Part shown: positions 40,423-49,013 of the stretch, in pieces
Numbering within the stretch: position 1 is the first letter of the stretch
How the letters are laid out: each line of letters opens with the position of its first letter
Assembly (NCBI RefSeq): GCF_021532625.1
Contig: NZ_JAKGAR010000001.1
Location: 1,178,001-1,242,000 of the forward strand
DNA length: 64,000 bases
DNA from: Octadecabacter algicola
GTDB taxonomy: Bacteria > Pseudomonadota > Alphaproteobacteria > Rhodobacterales > Rhodobacteraceae
Direction: 5' to 3'
The notes under the pieces: model-generated
The model's input: the letters and a program-made list of their open reading frames with translations, nothing else
Told to the model about the DNA's origin: nothing
The model's database searches: none
Position numbers and translations under genes: made by a program

Positions 40423-41015
40423 GAGTAATCCTGCAAACGCGCAACGTAGCGTGCCATTGTATCCACCTCGAGGTTGATCGCATCGCCGACTTTCGCATCC
40501 CCCCATGTGGTCACCGATTTGGTATGCGGGATAAAGTTAATCCCAAAAGAGGCGCCGTCGACCTCGTTCACGGTTAAGGATGTGCCATTCAGCGCGACGG
40601 ACCCTTTCGGGGCAATGAAACGCGCAAGATCCTCAGGAGCTTTAAGAGTAACACGGGTGCTGTCGCCTTCATCCACCATCTTGATGATCTGTGCGACACC
40701 ATCCACATGGCCCGACACAATATGCCCCCCCAGTTCGTCACCAACTTTCAAGGCCCGTTCCAGATTGACGCGTTTCCCGACAGCCCAATCACTAAGATTG
40801 GTCAGGTTAACGGTCTCCGCCGAGATATCGACATCATACCAACCACTTGGGTCAGCTCCCTTATCCACAACAGTCAGGCAAACACCATCTGACGCGATCG
40901 ATGCGCCAATCTCTATGCCTGAAATGTCATATTCTGTGCCGATCCGCGCCCGCAAATCACCGCGGTTCTCGAGCCCCAAAACGGTGCCCACGTCGGTAAT
41001 GATCCCTGTAAACAT
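40419..41015 (-). CDS. ribE: Riboflavin synthase alpha chain
   Basis: This 198-residue protein is made of two lumazine-binding barrels (MFTGIITDVGTVLGLENRGDLR... and HIVSGHVDGVAQI...). It catalyses dismutation of two lumazines to riboflavin. The first barrel has ASDGVCLTV and the second has GSVALNGTSLTVNEV, the expected tandem repeat. It begins the second part of the leftward rib series; its upstream region is shared with the divergent capsule gene kpsS. No FMN riboswitch is apparent in the leader. Confidence 0.95.
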   Translation of the reverse strand: MFTGIITDVGTVLGLENRGDLRARIGTEYDISGIEIGASIASDGVCLTVVDKGADPSGWYDVDISAETVNLTNLSDWAVGKRVNLERALKVGDELGGHIVSGHVDGVAQIIKMVDEGDSTRVTLKAPEDLARFIAPKGSVALNGTSLTVNEVDGASFGINFIPHTKSVTTWGDAKVGDAINLEVDTMARYVARLQDYS

Positions 41016-41146
41016 GGCATATCCTTTCGAATTTTCCCCGCGTCATGTTAGGCGTATCCCCTTGATCGCGCGGGGGCAAGGTGGCTAGGTAAACCATAGC
41101 CCTTAACCTCTCTGTGGTGTCGCCATAATTCGGCCCTACTGCTTAG

Positions 41147-41154
41147 TTAACCAT
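41147..41154. promoter_or_regulatory. CtrA-like TTAACCAT site before kpsS
   Basis: TTAACCAT at 41147-41154 matches a CtrA half-site variant, and TTAACC occurs again at 41103-41108 with AAACCATA just before it. The region is the divergent promoter between ribE and kpsS. A single eight-base word is weak evidence. Confidence 0.25.
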
Positions 41155-41188
41155 AGGGAAACCCACACCCGATATCGATGGGACCGAA

Positions 41189-42475
41189 GTGAGCGAGCAC
41201 GACACCAAATCCTTCCTGTTCTTGCAGGGGCCTCATGGGCCGTTCTTCCATCGACTGGGCAAGATGCTCCGCGCGGCGGGGGCGGATGTGTGGCGCGTTG
41301 GCTTCAATGCGGGGGATCGCGCGTTCTGGTTTCGCGGCAAGGGCTACATCCCGTATCACGGCACACCCGAAGCATGGGTCGAAACATTTCGCCAGATCGT
41401 AGCCGAAAAAAACATCACCGATATCGTCCTCTATGGTGACACCCGTCCGATCCACGCAGAGGCCGTCACCGCCGCGAAGGAATTGGGCCTGAACGTTCAT
41501 GTTTTCGAGGAAGGCTACATGCGCCCCTTCTGGATCACCTACGAACGCGGCGGAACAAATGGGCATTCCAAACTCATGAACACGAGTGTCGAAGACATGC
41601 GCGAAGCGCTTGCGCAATCCGAACTCGACGTCCCAGAAGCCCCCGCGCATTGGGGTGATATGCGCCAGCACGTTTTCTACGGTGCAGTCTATCATTGGTT
41701 CGTGATGTTCCGAAATCGAGAATACCGCAACTTTCAGCGCCACCGAGAACTTCCGCTTGTCGCTGAAACAGCGCTTTATACGCGCCGTCTTCTCTTGATG
41801 CCTGCCATCGCGATGGACCGGATCATTTCAACGTTTCGGATCAAACATGGCGGCTACCCTTATCACATCGCACTTTTGCAGCTGGAACATGACAGCAGTT
41901 TTCAGATGCATTCGCCCTTCGACCGGATGGAAGAATTCCTAACAGTCGTGATCGAAGGCTTTGCCAAAGGCGCGCCAAAACATCACCACCTTGTTTTCAA
42001 AGCCCATCCACTTGAAAACGGCCGCAGCCCCCTTCGTAAGATCATCCGTCGTCTTTCAAAGGAAAACGACGTCTTTGACCGTGTGCATTACGTGCGCGGC
42101 GGCAAGCTGGCGCAAGTGCTGGACCATGCCCGTACGGCAGTCACTGTCAACTCAACGGCGGCGCAGCAGGTCTTGCACCGAGGCATCCCACTGAAGGTCT
42201 TTGGCAAAGCCGTCTACTCCAAACCAGAATTCGTGTCCGACTTACCCATTGATACATTTTTTGCCCAACCCGAAAGACCAGACAACCGCGCGTTCAAAGA
42301 CTACCGCCGTTATCTATTGGAAACATCTCAGGTTCCGGGTGGGTTTTATTCGGCACGCGGTCGACGACAATTGATGCGCCAAGTTGTCGATATGATGCTT
42401 GATCAGCGCGATCCCTATGATGCGTTGCGGTCTGGCAAAGCACCCCCACGCCAGCAGTTGCGTGTCGTCAAATAA
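41189..42475 (+). CDS. kpsS: Capsule biosynthesis protein KpsS-like (beta-Kdo transferase)
   Basis: The 428-residue protein starts at GTG 41189 and has the KpsS/LipB layout: FLFLQGPHGPFFHRLGKMLRAAG, VHVFEEGYMRPFWITYERGG, LVFKAHPLENGR and TVNSTAAQQVLHRGIPLKVFGKAVY. KpsS adds the first Kdo residue to phosphatidylglycerol, starting the poly-Kdo linker of group 2 capsules, at the inner face of the membrane. It is followed by an export lipoprotein and kpsC, which extends the linker. Capsule-specific glycosyltransferases and the KpsMT transporter are not in the window. Confidence 0.9.
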   Translation: MSEHDTKSFLFLQGPHGPFFHRLGKMLRAAGADVWRVGFNAGDRAFWFRGKGYIPYHGTPEAWVETFRQIVAEKNITDIVLYGDTRPIHAEAVTAAKELGLNVHVFEEGYMRPFWITYERGGTNGHSKLMNTSVEDMREALAQSELDVPEAPAHWGDMRQHVFYGAVYHWFVMFRNREYRNFQRHRELPLVAETALYTRRLLLMPAIAMDRIISTFRIKHGGYPYHIALLQLEHDSSFQMHSPFDRMEEFLTVVIEGFAKGAPKHHHLVFKAHPLENGRSPLRKIIRRLSKENDVFDRVHYVRGGKLAQVLDHARTAVTVNSTAAQQVLHRGIPLKVFGKAVYSKPEFVSDLPIDTFFAQPERPDNRAFKDYRRYLLETSQVPGGFYSARGRRQLMRQVVDMMLDQRDPYDALRSGKAPPRQQLRVVK

Positions 42476-42649
42476 CCGCCACAACACTTAGGGGTAGCGG
42501 TGGCACGGCAGCCACACCCAGCCCGCAGTGCAAGGTAAGACTGGATTTTGTGACGGGATTCCGGTAGCTTCCAAACAAAAGGTGAGGTGAATACAAATTC
42601 GCCCGCATACGACTGAGGCAGTTTTAAATAGGTCGAGGAGACCGGAGCA

Positions 42650-43774
42650 GTGAAATCTAATAGATTGCGCCTGACAAAAGGCGTGGCCCTGATTGCCGCA
42701 TTGGCGGTTGTAGCGTCTTGTGGTTTGCCCCGTTCGGGCCCGACCAAAAGCGAAATTTTTGCCGGCTCAGTAATGGAAGAAGGCGATGCCTTTGTCCTGC
42801 TGGTTGATGACCGTGTAAATCGGGTCGCAGGCGTAACCCCCGCCCTCGGCTTTTCCGCCGGCTTCCGCGATGCTGCCGACCTTGGCAGCGACACGATCCG
42901 CGCTGGCGACGTTCTTGGCCTGACGATCTGGGAAAACGTGCGTGATCCATTGCTCGTTCCTGCGGGTCAAAACGCAACTGTCCTTGAAGAAGTACAGGTT
43001 GACGGCTCTGGCTTTATCTTTGTGCCTTACGCAGGTCGCATCCGCGCTGCAGGCAACACACCAGAAGCCATTCGCCGCATCATCACAGCAAAACTAGAAG
43101 AACAAACACCCGATCCACAGGTCCAAGTCCGCCGTTTGGCTGGTGATGGGGCCACGGTGTCAGTCGTTGGTGCTGTTGGCGCACAGGGCGTCTATCCTAT
43201 CGAACGCCCGACCCGCACCTTGGCCTCAATGTTGGCCCGTGCTGGTGGCGTTGCCGTTCAGCCCGAAATCGCACAGGTCACAGTCGTCCGTGGCAGCCAT
43301 TCTGGATCTATCTGGTTCGAGGACCTCTATGATCACCCCGGTCATGACATCGCTTTGCGTGCAGGGGATCGTATTTTTGTTGAACAAGACACCCGCAGCT
43401 TTACGGCAATGGGCGCGACAGGCGCGCAATCTCGTGTGGCTTTCGAAAGTCAGACTATTTCTGCAATCGAAGCGATCGCACAAGTGGGCGGCCTCAACAC
43501 CAACCTCGCTGACCCAACAGGCGTTTTTGTGTTCCGCAACGAACCAGAAGAAATCGCCAACCAGCTTGTTGGGCGCACTGACCTGATCGGGACACAGCGT
43601 GTTGTCTATGTTCTCGACCTGACAGAGCCCAACGGCATGTTCATGGCGCGCGACTTTTCTATCCGTGATGGCGACACTGTTTACGTCACCGAAGCGCCGT
43701 ACAGCCAGTTCAGCAAGACGATTTCTGCCGTATTCGGCACATTGAACGCGGTTGATGCAGCAGCCAGCCTCTAA
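42650..43774 (+). CDS. Outer-membrane polysaccharide export lipoprotein (KpsD/CtrA/Wza family)
   Basis: The 374-residue protein starts at GTG 42650 with GGAG just before it. A lipoprotein signal ends in VASC (lipid-modified Cys24). The polysaccharide export domain (IRAGDVLGLTIWENVRDP...VDGSGFIFVPYAGRIRAAGNTPEAIRRIITAKL) is followed by SLBB-type repeats (VSVVGAVGAQGVYPIERPTRTLASMLARAGGV and SAIEAIAQVGGLNTN). It should form the outer-membrane channel for capsule export. It lies 174 bases after kpsS and four before the annotated kpsC start. Confidence 0.92.
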   Translation: MKSNRLRLTKGVALIAALAVVASCGLPRSGPTKSEIFAGSVMEEGDAFVLLVDDRVNRVAGVTPALGFSAGFRDAADLGSDTIRAGDVLGLTIWENVRDPLLVPAGQNATVLEEVQVDGSGFIFVPYAGRIRAAGNTPEAIRRIITAKLEEQTPDPQVQVRRLAGDGATVSVVGAVGAQGVYPIERPTRTLASMLARAGGVAVQPEIAQVTVVRGSHSGSIWFEDLYDHPGHDIALRAGDRIFVEQDTRSFTAMGATGAQSRVAFESQTISAIEAIAQVGGLNTNLADPTGVFVFRNEPEEIANQLVGRTDLIGTQRVVYVLDLTEPNGMFMARDFSIRDGDTVYVTEAPYSQFSKTISAVFGTLNAVDAAASL

Positions 43775-43777
43775 TCC

Positions 43778-45811
43778 ATGACTATGGTTAAAGAAGATCC
43801 AGCCGCCGTGAGGGCAACCTCACGGCGGCTTTTCGTTTACAACGGTGGCTTTCTGACCAAAACGCGCATCAAACGCATTTTGGCGCTTTCGGGCTATGAC
43901 GTTTCAATCGGGAAGCCATCGCCAGACGATCTAATTGGAGTCTGGGGCCAGTCCCCAACATCATGGCGCGGCGAAGCTGTCGCCGAACGCACGTCTGCCC
44001 CCGTATTGCGGGTCGAAGACGCATTCTTGCGCTCTGTCCTTCCTGGGCGTGATGGGGAACCTCCAATCGGGCTGCACTTGGATAGCCGCGGCGTGCATTT
44101 CGACCCATCCAAAGCATCTGATCTGGAAATGATCCTGCGCGAGGAACCTTTGGATGACACCGCCCTGTTGAACCGCGCCCGCGATGCAATGGAGGCGATC
44201 AAACGCGCCAACTTAAGTAAATACAACGCTTTCGACCTTGACCTTAACGCGCCCGATCCGGGCTATGTCTTGGTCATTGACCAAACTGCTGGGGACGCAT
44301 CCGTCACTGCGTCGCGCGCGGACCGCAACACGTTTCTTGAAATGCTCTTCGTGGCCCGCGAAGAACATCCCAGCGCGCGCATCCTGATCAAAACGCATCC
44401 TGAAACCGCACAAGGCCACCGAGACGGCCATTACCGAGACGGCGATCTCGGTGAAAATGTTGAATTCTATAGCGATCCGATTTCCCCCCATGTGCTGCTA
44501 GACGGTGCCGTAGGGGTCTACACGGTGTCATCGCAATACGGATTTGAGGCGATCCTCGCTGGTCATAAACCCGTTGTGTTTGGCCAACCGTTCTACATCG
44601 GTTGGGGGTTGAGCGATGATAGAATGCCGCTTGATCGTCGCCAACGAAAGTTGACCCGTGCGCAACTTTTTGCAGGTGCTATGATCCTTTATCCGCGTTG
44701 GTATGACCCGTTTCACGACACGCTCTGCGAGATAGAAACGGCGATCCATTCACTGGACGCAGCGGCCCGCGCTTGGCGCGACGACGCACAAGGTTGGGTC
44801 GCCTCTGGCATGCGGCTCTGGAAACGTGCGCCGCTTCAAAAGGTTTTTGGGCAGCACCGTAAGCTCGTGTTTGAGGATAATCCCGAAAAGGGAGACGCGA
44901 TCGCAGCAGATACAGGGCGTGGTCGAATGGTTTGGGCGGGAAAAGCCGCCGGTCATGACAGTGCCTATCGCGTTGAAGACGGGTTTCTGCGATCTCGGGG
45001 CTTGGGCGCAGACCTGATCGCGCCCTTGTCTTTGGTCGTTGATGATCTTGGCATTTACTACGACCCAACGGGCCCTAGCCGCCTTGAGACGTTGATAGAA
45101 GCCTCCCCCAATTTACCCGACGGCGCGATCCGCCGCGCGGAAAGCTTGATCACCAAAATCACATCCGCAGGGTTGAGCAAATATAATCTGTCCGCCGATG
45201 ACCTGCCAGACAACCTGCCCAGCGGGCGGCGTATCCTTGTACCCGGACAGGTAGAAGACGACGCCTCGATCCGTTTGGGTACCACTGACATTAGCACAAA
45301 TCGCGCCCTACTCGCCGCAACCCGCGCGGCGAACCCTGCCGCAGTAATCTTGTATAAACCACACCCAGATGTAGAAGCGGGCCTACGTGATGGCCACGTA
45401 CCTGACGCCGCAGAACTTGCTGACGTCGTTTTAACTCACACATCGCCGATCGCCGCACTGGAAGCAGTCGATGCGATCTGGACCATGACATCAACAATCG
45501 GCTTCGAAGCCTTGCTGCGCGGTAAAGACGTCACTTGCTTTGGCACACCGTTTTATGCGGGTTGGGGGCTGACGGACGACCGCGCCGTCCCAACGCCACG
45601 CCGCACGGCACGACCGACTTTGGCACAGTTCGCGCATGCTGTCCTAGTGGACTACCCAAGGTACTTTGATCCGGTAACTTCCCAGCCTTGCACAATCGAG
45701 GTGGTAATCGAACGCTTAGAAACGGGGACACTCCCCCGCCCGACGCGGGCAAATCGCTTACTGGCGAAGTTACAAGGAGTGTTTGCCAGCTATGCGCACC
45801 TGTGGCGTTAG
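43778..45811 (+). CDS. kpsC: Capsule biosynthesis protein KpsC (dual beta-Kdo transferase)
   Basis: The 677-residue protein has two homologous halves, as expected for KpsC, which alternately adds beta-2,4 and beta-2,7 Kdo to the linker of group 2 capsules. Repeated landmarks are RVEDAFLRS and RVEDGFLRSRGLG, LHLDSRGVHFDP and LVVDDLGIYYDP, NLSKYN and GLSKYN, GQPFYIGWGLSDDR and GTPFYAGWGLTDDR. Length matches E. coli KpsC. The first 18 codons contain a perfect 13-pair hairpin followed by TTTT, described separately, so initiation further downstream is possible. The 3' end overlaps the convergent ribD by four bases. Confidence 0.93.
   Translation: MTMVKEDPAAVRATSRRLFVYNGGFLTKTRIKRILALSGYDVSIGKPSPDDLIGVWGQSPTSWRGEAVAERTSAPVLRVEDAFLRSVLPGRDGEPPIGLHLDSRGVHFDPSKASDLEMILREEPLDDTALLNRARDAMEAIKRANLSKYNAFDLDLNAPDPGYVLVIDQTAGDASVTASRADRNTFLEMLFVAREEHPSARILIKTHPETAQGHRDGHYRDGDLGENVEFYSDPISPHVLLDGAVGVYTVSSQYGFEAILAGHKPVVFGQPFYIGWGLSDDRMPLDRRQRKLTRAQLFAGAMILYPRWYDPFHDTLCEIETAIHSLDAAARAWRDDAQGWVASGMRLWKRAPLQKVFGQHRKLVFEDNPEKGDAIAADTGRGRMVWAGKAAGHDSAYRVEDGFLRSRGLGADLIAPLSLVVDDLGIYYDPTGPSRLETLIEASPNLPDGAIRRAESLITKITSAGLSKYNLSADDLPDNLPSGRRILVPGQVEDDASIRLGTTDISTNRALLAATRAANPAAVILYKPHPDVEAGLRDGHVPDAAELADVVLTHTSPIAALEAVDAIWTMTSTIGFEALLRGKDVTCFGTPFYAGWGLTDDRAVPTPRRTARPTLAQFAHAVLVDYPRYFDPVTSQPCTIEVVIERLETGTLPRPTRANRLLAKLQGVFASYAHLWR
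43801..43833 (+). terminator. Terminator-like hairpin inside the first codons of kpsC
   Basis: AGCCGCCGTGAGG (43801-43813) and CCTCACGGCGGCT (43818-43830) form a perfect 13-pair stem with a GCAA tetraloop, ending in TTTTC. The fold and tetraloop match the rpoH terminator in this window. It lies 27 bases after the stop of the export lipoprotein gene, exactly where that gene's terminator would be expected, but within the kpsC reading frame. Confidence 0.75.
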
Positions 45812-46887
45812 GATCGTACCCAGCGATGCAGCGCGTCCGCACCCAGTTGGCGCGTTTCGATTAAGCTAAAGCGTGGCGCTTCGGCCAAAGACTCAATTCC
45901 CATCGCACCGATTGATGGAGTGCCTTCTGCGCCCAATGTCACCCCAGCCGTGAACCCGACAAGTTCATCGACCAAACCCGCGCCCAACAAGGACGCCGCA
46001 AGGCTGCCCCCCCCCTCGCAAAAGACCCGTGTGAGGCCTGCGGAGGCTAATTTTTGCATCATATCAAGCGGATCAATCTGGCGGCCCTGTGCTGTGCAAG
46101 CGATTGGCTTCGCGCCACGATCAGCCCACTCTCCAACGGACGCATCAGGTCCATGGCACAGCCAAAGCGGAGCAATGTCTTGAGTATTCAACAGGTTCGT
46201 CGCAGTAATATCCAACTTTCGCGACGCGACAACGCGTCCAGGTTGGTGTGTCACACCTATGTCGCGCACTGTCAGGGTCGGGTCATCGGCACGAACGGTC
46301 CCTGCCCCGACCAGTACTGCATCATGACGCGCACGCATGGCATGAACAGCGCGTCGCGCATCGGGGCCTGTGATCCATTTGCTCTCACCGCTTGCCGTCG
46401 CGATGCGGCCATCAAATGAACTGGCGAGCTTTAGCGTCACAAAGGGCCGGTTCTGAGTGATCCGAAGAAGAAACCCCGCCATATCGGAGCGGGCTTCGTC
46501 TTCCCTCACTCCGGTATCGACCGTAATCCCAGCGGCCCGCAGCATCGCAATACCCTTGCCTGCAACACGCGGGTCTGGGTCACCTGCCGCTATCACGACC
46601 CGTGCAACGCCCGCCGCGATCAGTGCTTCACTGCAGGGCGGCGTCTTGCCGTGATGGGCGCAAGGTTCCAGTGTGACGTAGGCCGTAGCACCACGTGCAT
46701 CGATCCCATCCAGCGCTTGGGGTTCTGCATGAGGGCGCCCGCCATCGGCCGTCCAGCCGCGTCCGATCACGCGTCCGTCTTTTACAACCACGCACCCCAC
46801 ATTGGGGTTAGGCCAGACACGACCAAGGCCCCGCCGCCCGAGCGACAGGGCCATGCCCATGAATCTATGGTCTAAATCCGCGCTCAA
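45808..46887 (-). CDS. ribD: Bifunctional diaminohydroxyphosphoribosylaminopyrimidine deaminase / reductase
   Basis: The 359-residue protein has an N-terminal zinc deaminase domain ([26 protein letters not shown], giving His and two Cys ligands) and a C-terminal reductase domain ([64 protein letters not shown]). It carries out the second and third steps of riboflavin synthesis. The start overlaps the nrdR stop as ATGA. Downstream on the same strand, ribE is separated by the 4.7-kb capsule block, so ribD and ribE are unlikely to share a transcript here. Confidence 0.95.
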   Translation of the reverse strand: MSADLDHRFMGMALSLGRRGLGRVWPNPNVGCVVVKDGRVIGRGWTADGGRPHAEPQALDGIDARGATAYVTLEPCAHHGKTPPCSEALIAAGVARVVIAAGDPDPRVAGKGIAMLRAAGITVDTGVREDEARSDMAGFLLRITQNRPFVTLKLASSFDGRIATASGESKWITGPDARRAVHAMRARHDAVLVGAGTVRADDPTLTVRDIGVTHQPGRVVASRKLDITATNLLNTQDIAPLWLCHGPDASVGEWADRGAKPIACTAQGRQIDPLDMMQKLASAGLTRVFCEGGGSLAASLLGAGLVDELVGFTAGVTLGAEGTPSIGAMGIESLAEAPRFSLIETRQLGADALHRWVRS

Positions 46888-47351
46888 TCGTCCGGTTTTT
46901 CAGGCGGACGCAGTTCGCTTACGAACTTGTCGAAGTCATCTGCAGCCTGGAAGTTTTTGTAAACACTCGCAAACCGCACGTAGGCGACGGTGTCGATGCG
47001 GGCCAAAGCCTCCATCACGATCTCACCGATTTGCTTGGACCCAATGTCGGTCTCGCCCATACTTTCTAGGCGACGCACAATACCGGAAATCATCTGATCA
47101 ACGCGTTCCGGTTCTACGGGGCGTTTCTGCATGGAGATCCGAACGGATCGTTCCAGTTTCGGCCTGTCAAAATCTTCGCGACGCCCGTTGGATTTGATTA
47201 CGATCAGATCGCGCAATTGCACGCGTTCATAGGTCGTAAAGCGACCCCCACATGCCGGGCAAAACCGACGGCGCCGAATGGCGACGTGATCTTCCGCAGG
47301 GCGGGAGTCTTTCACTTGGGTGTCGACGTTTCCACAAAAGGGGCAACGCAT
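46884..47351 (-). CDS. nrdR: Transcriptional repressor NrdR
   Basis: The 155-residue protein opens with a zinc ribbon (Cys3, Cys6, Cys31, Cys34) and continues with the ATP-cone domain ([32 protein letters not shown], then [15 protein letters not shown]). NrdR binds NrdR boxes of ribonucleotide reductase operons in response to dATP/ATP. It is the first gene of the nrdR-ribD pair, a widely conserved neighbourhood. Confidence 0.97.
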   Translation of the reverse strand: MRCPFCGNVDTQVKDSRPAEDHVAIRRRRFCPACGGRFTTYERVQLRDLIVIKSNGRREDFDRPKLERSVRISMQKRPVEPERVDQMISGIVRRLESMGETDIGSKQIGEIVMEALARIDTVAYVRFASVYKNFQAADDFDKFVSELRPPEKPDD

Positions 47352-47484
47352 GTCTGTCCTCGTTTTTCTGCCTCTGGGGTCTAACGCCCCATTTATCCAC
47401 AGCCACTATAGGCGTTGGGATAAGTTTTGGGTAGTGGGCAAATCACACCACAACATCATGAGTCGGATGGGCCACAGTCTGGAG

Positions 47485-47994
47485 CTAGTCTGGCAGTGCG
47501 TTCCACTCGCGAGTAAGGTGGTCCCAGACATATCCAAGGTTATTTTTGGCCTCTCCGAGCGCTACATCCCACGTAAAATCAACGGTTTCGCGTGCACAAG
47601 ACAGATCAGTGATAACCTCATCGCCGCGCGTGACACGGACCCCGCCAAAATTTCTGTGTGGGATGTCTTCGTATTCTTCCTCATCGAACATGCGTTCAAA
47701 CCCTGCCGAAACCTCATATGAGTATCCGTTGTTTTCAAACTGAACCGTCTCCCAGATCGCGCGCCCTACGCCAGGCCACGGGGTGTAATCGAAGGTTTCG
47801 ATCGACTCCTTAAGTTCCAGTTCAGGAAGTTGGCCTAGTGCGCCAAACCGATAGTAAGCCGTGTGTTCCGTAAAACAGACACGTAGAACGCTTTCGCTGT
47901 TTTCGATCTGACAGGACATGAAGGCGGCTTCCGATGGAAGGCATACGGCCCAAGCAGGATTTGTGATAGCAATCAAAGCAATAGCGAACCTCAT
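47485..47994 (-). CDS. Secreted protein of unknown function
   Basis: This is a 169-residue protein with a short signal peptide (MRFAIALIAITNPAWAV) and four cysteines (CLPSE, SCQIE, VCFTE, LSCARE). The mature part contains TAYYRFGALGQLPELEL and YSYEVSAGFERMFDEEE. No family is recognised. It is monocistronic, with 247 bases upstream in which I see no other gene and 133 bases to nrdR. Likely periplasmic. Confidence 0.68.
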   Translation of the reverse strand: MRFAIALIAITNPAWAVCLPSEAAFMSCQIENSESVLRVCFTEHTAYYRFGALGQLPELELKESIETFDYTPWPGVGRAIWETVQFENNGYSYEVSAGFERMFDEEEYEDIPHRNFGGVRVTRGDEVITDLSCARETVDFTWDVALGEAKNNLGYVWDHLTREWNALPD

Positions 47995-48241
47995 AGCGCC
48001 TCCAATGTTGAATTATGTCTATCTACCCGCGCTGAGTTTGGGCGTATTTTGACCATTTGGATGGACGTCAGCGTACAAGATCGCCCCCTGCTGGTGAGTG
48101 CACGGACAAAACCAAGTCTACATTTTAAGCGTTGATGTGCCACTGCCGTCATATTGCACCGCAGTCGGCTTATGGACAGATCAGATGCGCGCCCGGCAGT
48201 CTCTCTGCAATTTTCAGCCGCAATCTGAATCGCAGATTTTC

Positions 48242-48640
48242 TCAAGACATCATCCCTATAACCTGCCGCCGATGCGGAGCCGTTCTATGTTCAAAAAGGT
48301 ATATGCCTTGCCACGTTCCCAGCTGCATTCGGCCGTCAATAACTGGAATCTGCAGGCTGGTCGGAAGGATTGCCGCCTTAATATGAGCAGGCATGTCGTC
48401 AGGGCCCTCATAGGTATGCCGCAAGTAGGACATGGACGGGTGATCCGAAGGTGGAACGAGCCGCTCAAAAAATGCCGAAAGGTCAGATTGAACTTCGGCG
48501 TCTGCGTTCTCTTGAATAAGGAGTGAGCACGAGGTGTGCCGTACAAAAAGGGTCAATACACCCGTCCCGTGCAACCGTCCTGCCACGTCGCGGGTAAATT
48601 CATAAAGGCCGGAGCCAGATGTCTGAATATCAAAGTTCAT
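48242..48640 (-). CDS. YjbQ family protein (UPF0047)
   Basis: The 132-residue protein has the YjbQ signature: LTLFVRHTSCSLLIQENADAEVQSDL, YLRHTYEGPDDMPAHIKAAIL and GTWQGIYLFEHR. The conserved histidines and QENAD may bind metal. Members of this family have weak thiamine-phosphate synthase activity when tested in E. coli, but their physiological role is unknown. It lies in the same direction as, and downstream of, the small basic protein gene, 39 bases apart. Confidence 0.9.
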   Translation of the reverse strand: MNFDIQTSGSGLYEFTRDVAGRLHGTGVLTLFVRHTSCSLLIQENADAEVQSDLSAFFERLVPPSDHPSMSYLRHTYEGPDDMPAHIKAAILPTSLQIPVIDGRMQLGTWQGIYLFEHRTAPHRRQVIGMMS

Positions 48641-48679
48641 AAGGCAAGTGTCCCTGCCCTATGAAAAAATCTCAAGCTC

Positions 48680-48964
48680 TTACTTTTTAGGTTTTTCAAT
48701 AACCTGGTAGCCCGTTTTTTCTAACGTTTTCAGCGCCTTCATGCCGATCTTCGTGAAATCTTTTTGGGCTTCGTACCATGCAGTACGGCGTTCTTCTTTG
48801 GTCGCGTTGGGATTTTCGGCCTTAAACCCCGTGAGCCAAACACCGCGTCCAATCGTACGGCCTACACGCATACGCAATTTATGTTCAGGTGTCGGGCCAT
48901 CTTTTTTGGCGTCGGATGCTGCCGCAGCCTTTGCTGTCGTCGTGCTCTTAGTCGTGGTGGCCAT
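48680..48964 (-). CDS. Small basic protein with Ala/Thr/Lys-rich N-terminus
   Basis: This is a 94-residue protein starting at ATG 48964 (MATTTKSTTTAKAAAASDAKK). The flexible N-terminus is followed by a compact basic domain, RMRVGRTIGRGVWLTGFKAENPNATKEERRTAWYEAQKDF, and a Lys-rich end. The family is not recognised, but the composition (low-complexity Lys/Ala start, basic body) suggests nucleic-acid binding. It lies 49 bases downstream of rpoD on the same strand. Confidence 0.68.
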   Translation of the reverse strand: MATTTKSTTTAKAAAASDAKKDGPTPEHKLRMRVGRTIGRGVWLTGFKAENPNATKEERRTAWYEAQKDFTKIGMKALKTLEKTGYQVIEKPKK

Positions 48965-49013
48965 GTTTAGGTCTTCCCTTGTGTTGGGCAAAACGCCCTT
49001 TACCGTTACTCGA

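Noticed and set aside
41016-41188. FMN riboswitch before ribE or kpsS
   Set aside because: The conserved RFN-element sequences are not present; the region shows only promoter-like and TTAACC words.
47995-48241. Possible 84-codon leftward gene in the gap before the YjbQ gene's end
   Set aside because: The composition is unlike nearby proteins, there is no ribosome site or homolog that I recognise, and the gap most likely holds the promoter of the secreted protein gene.
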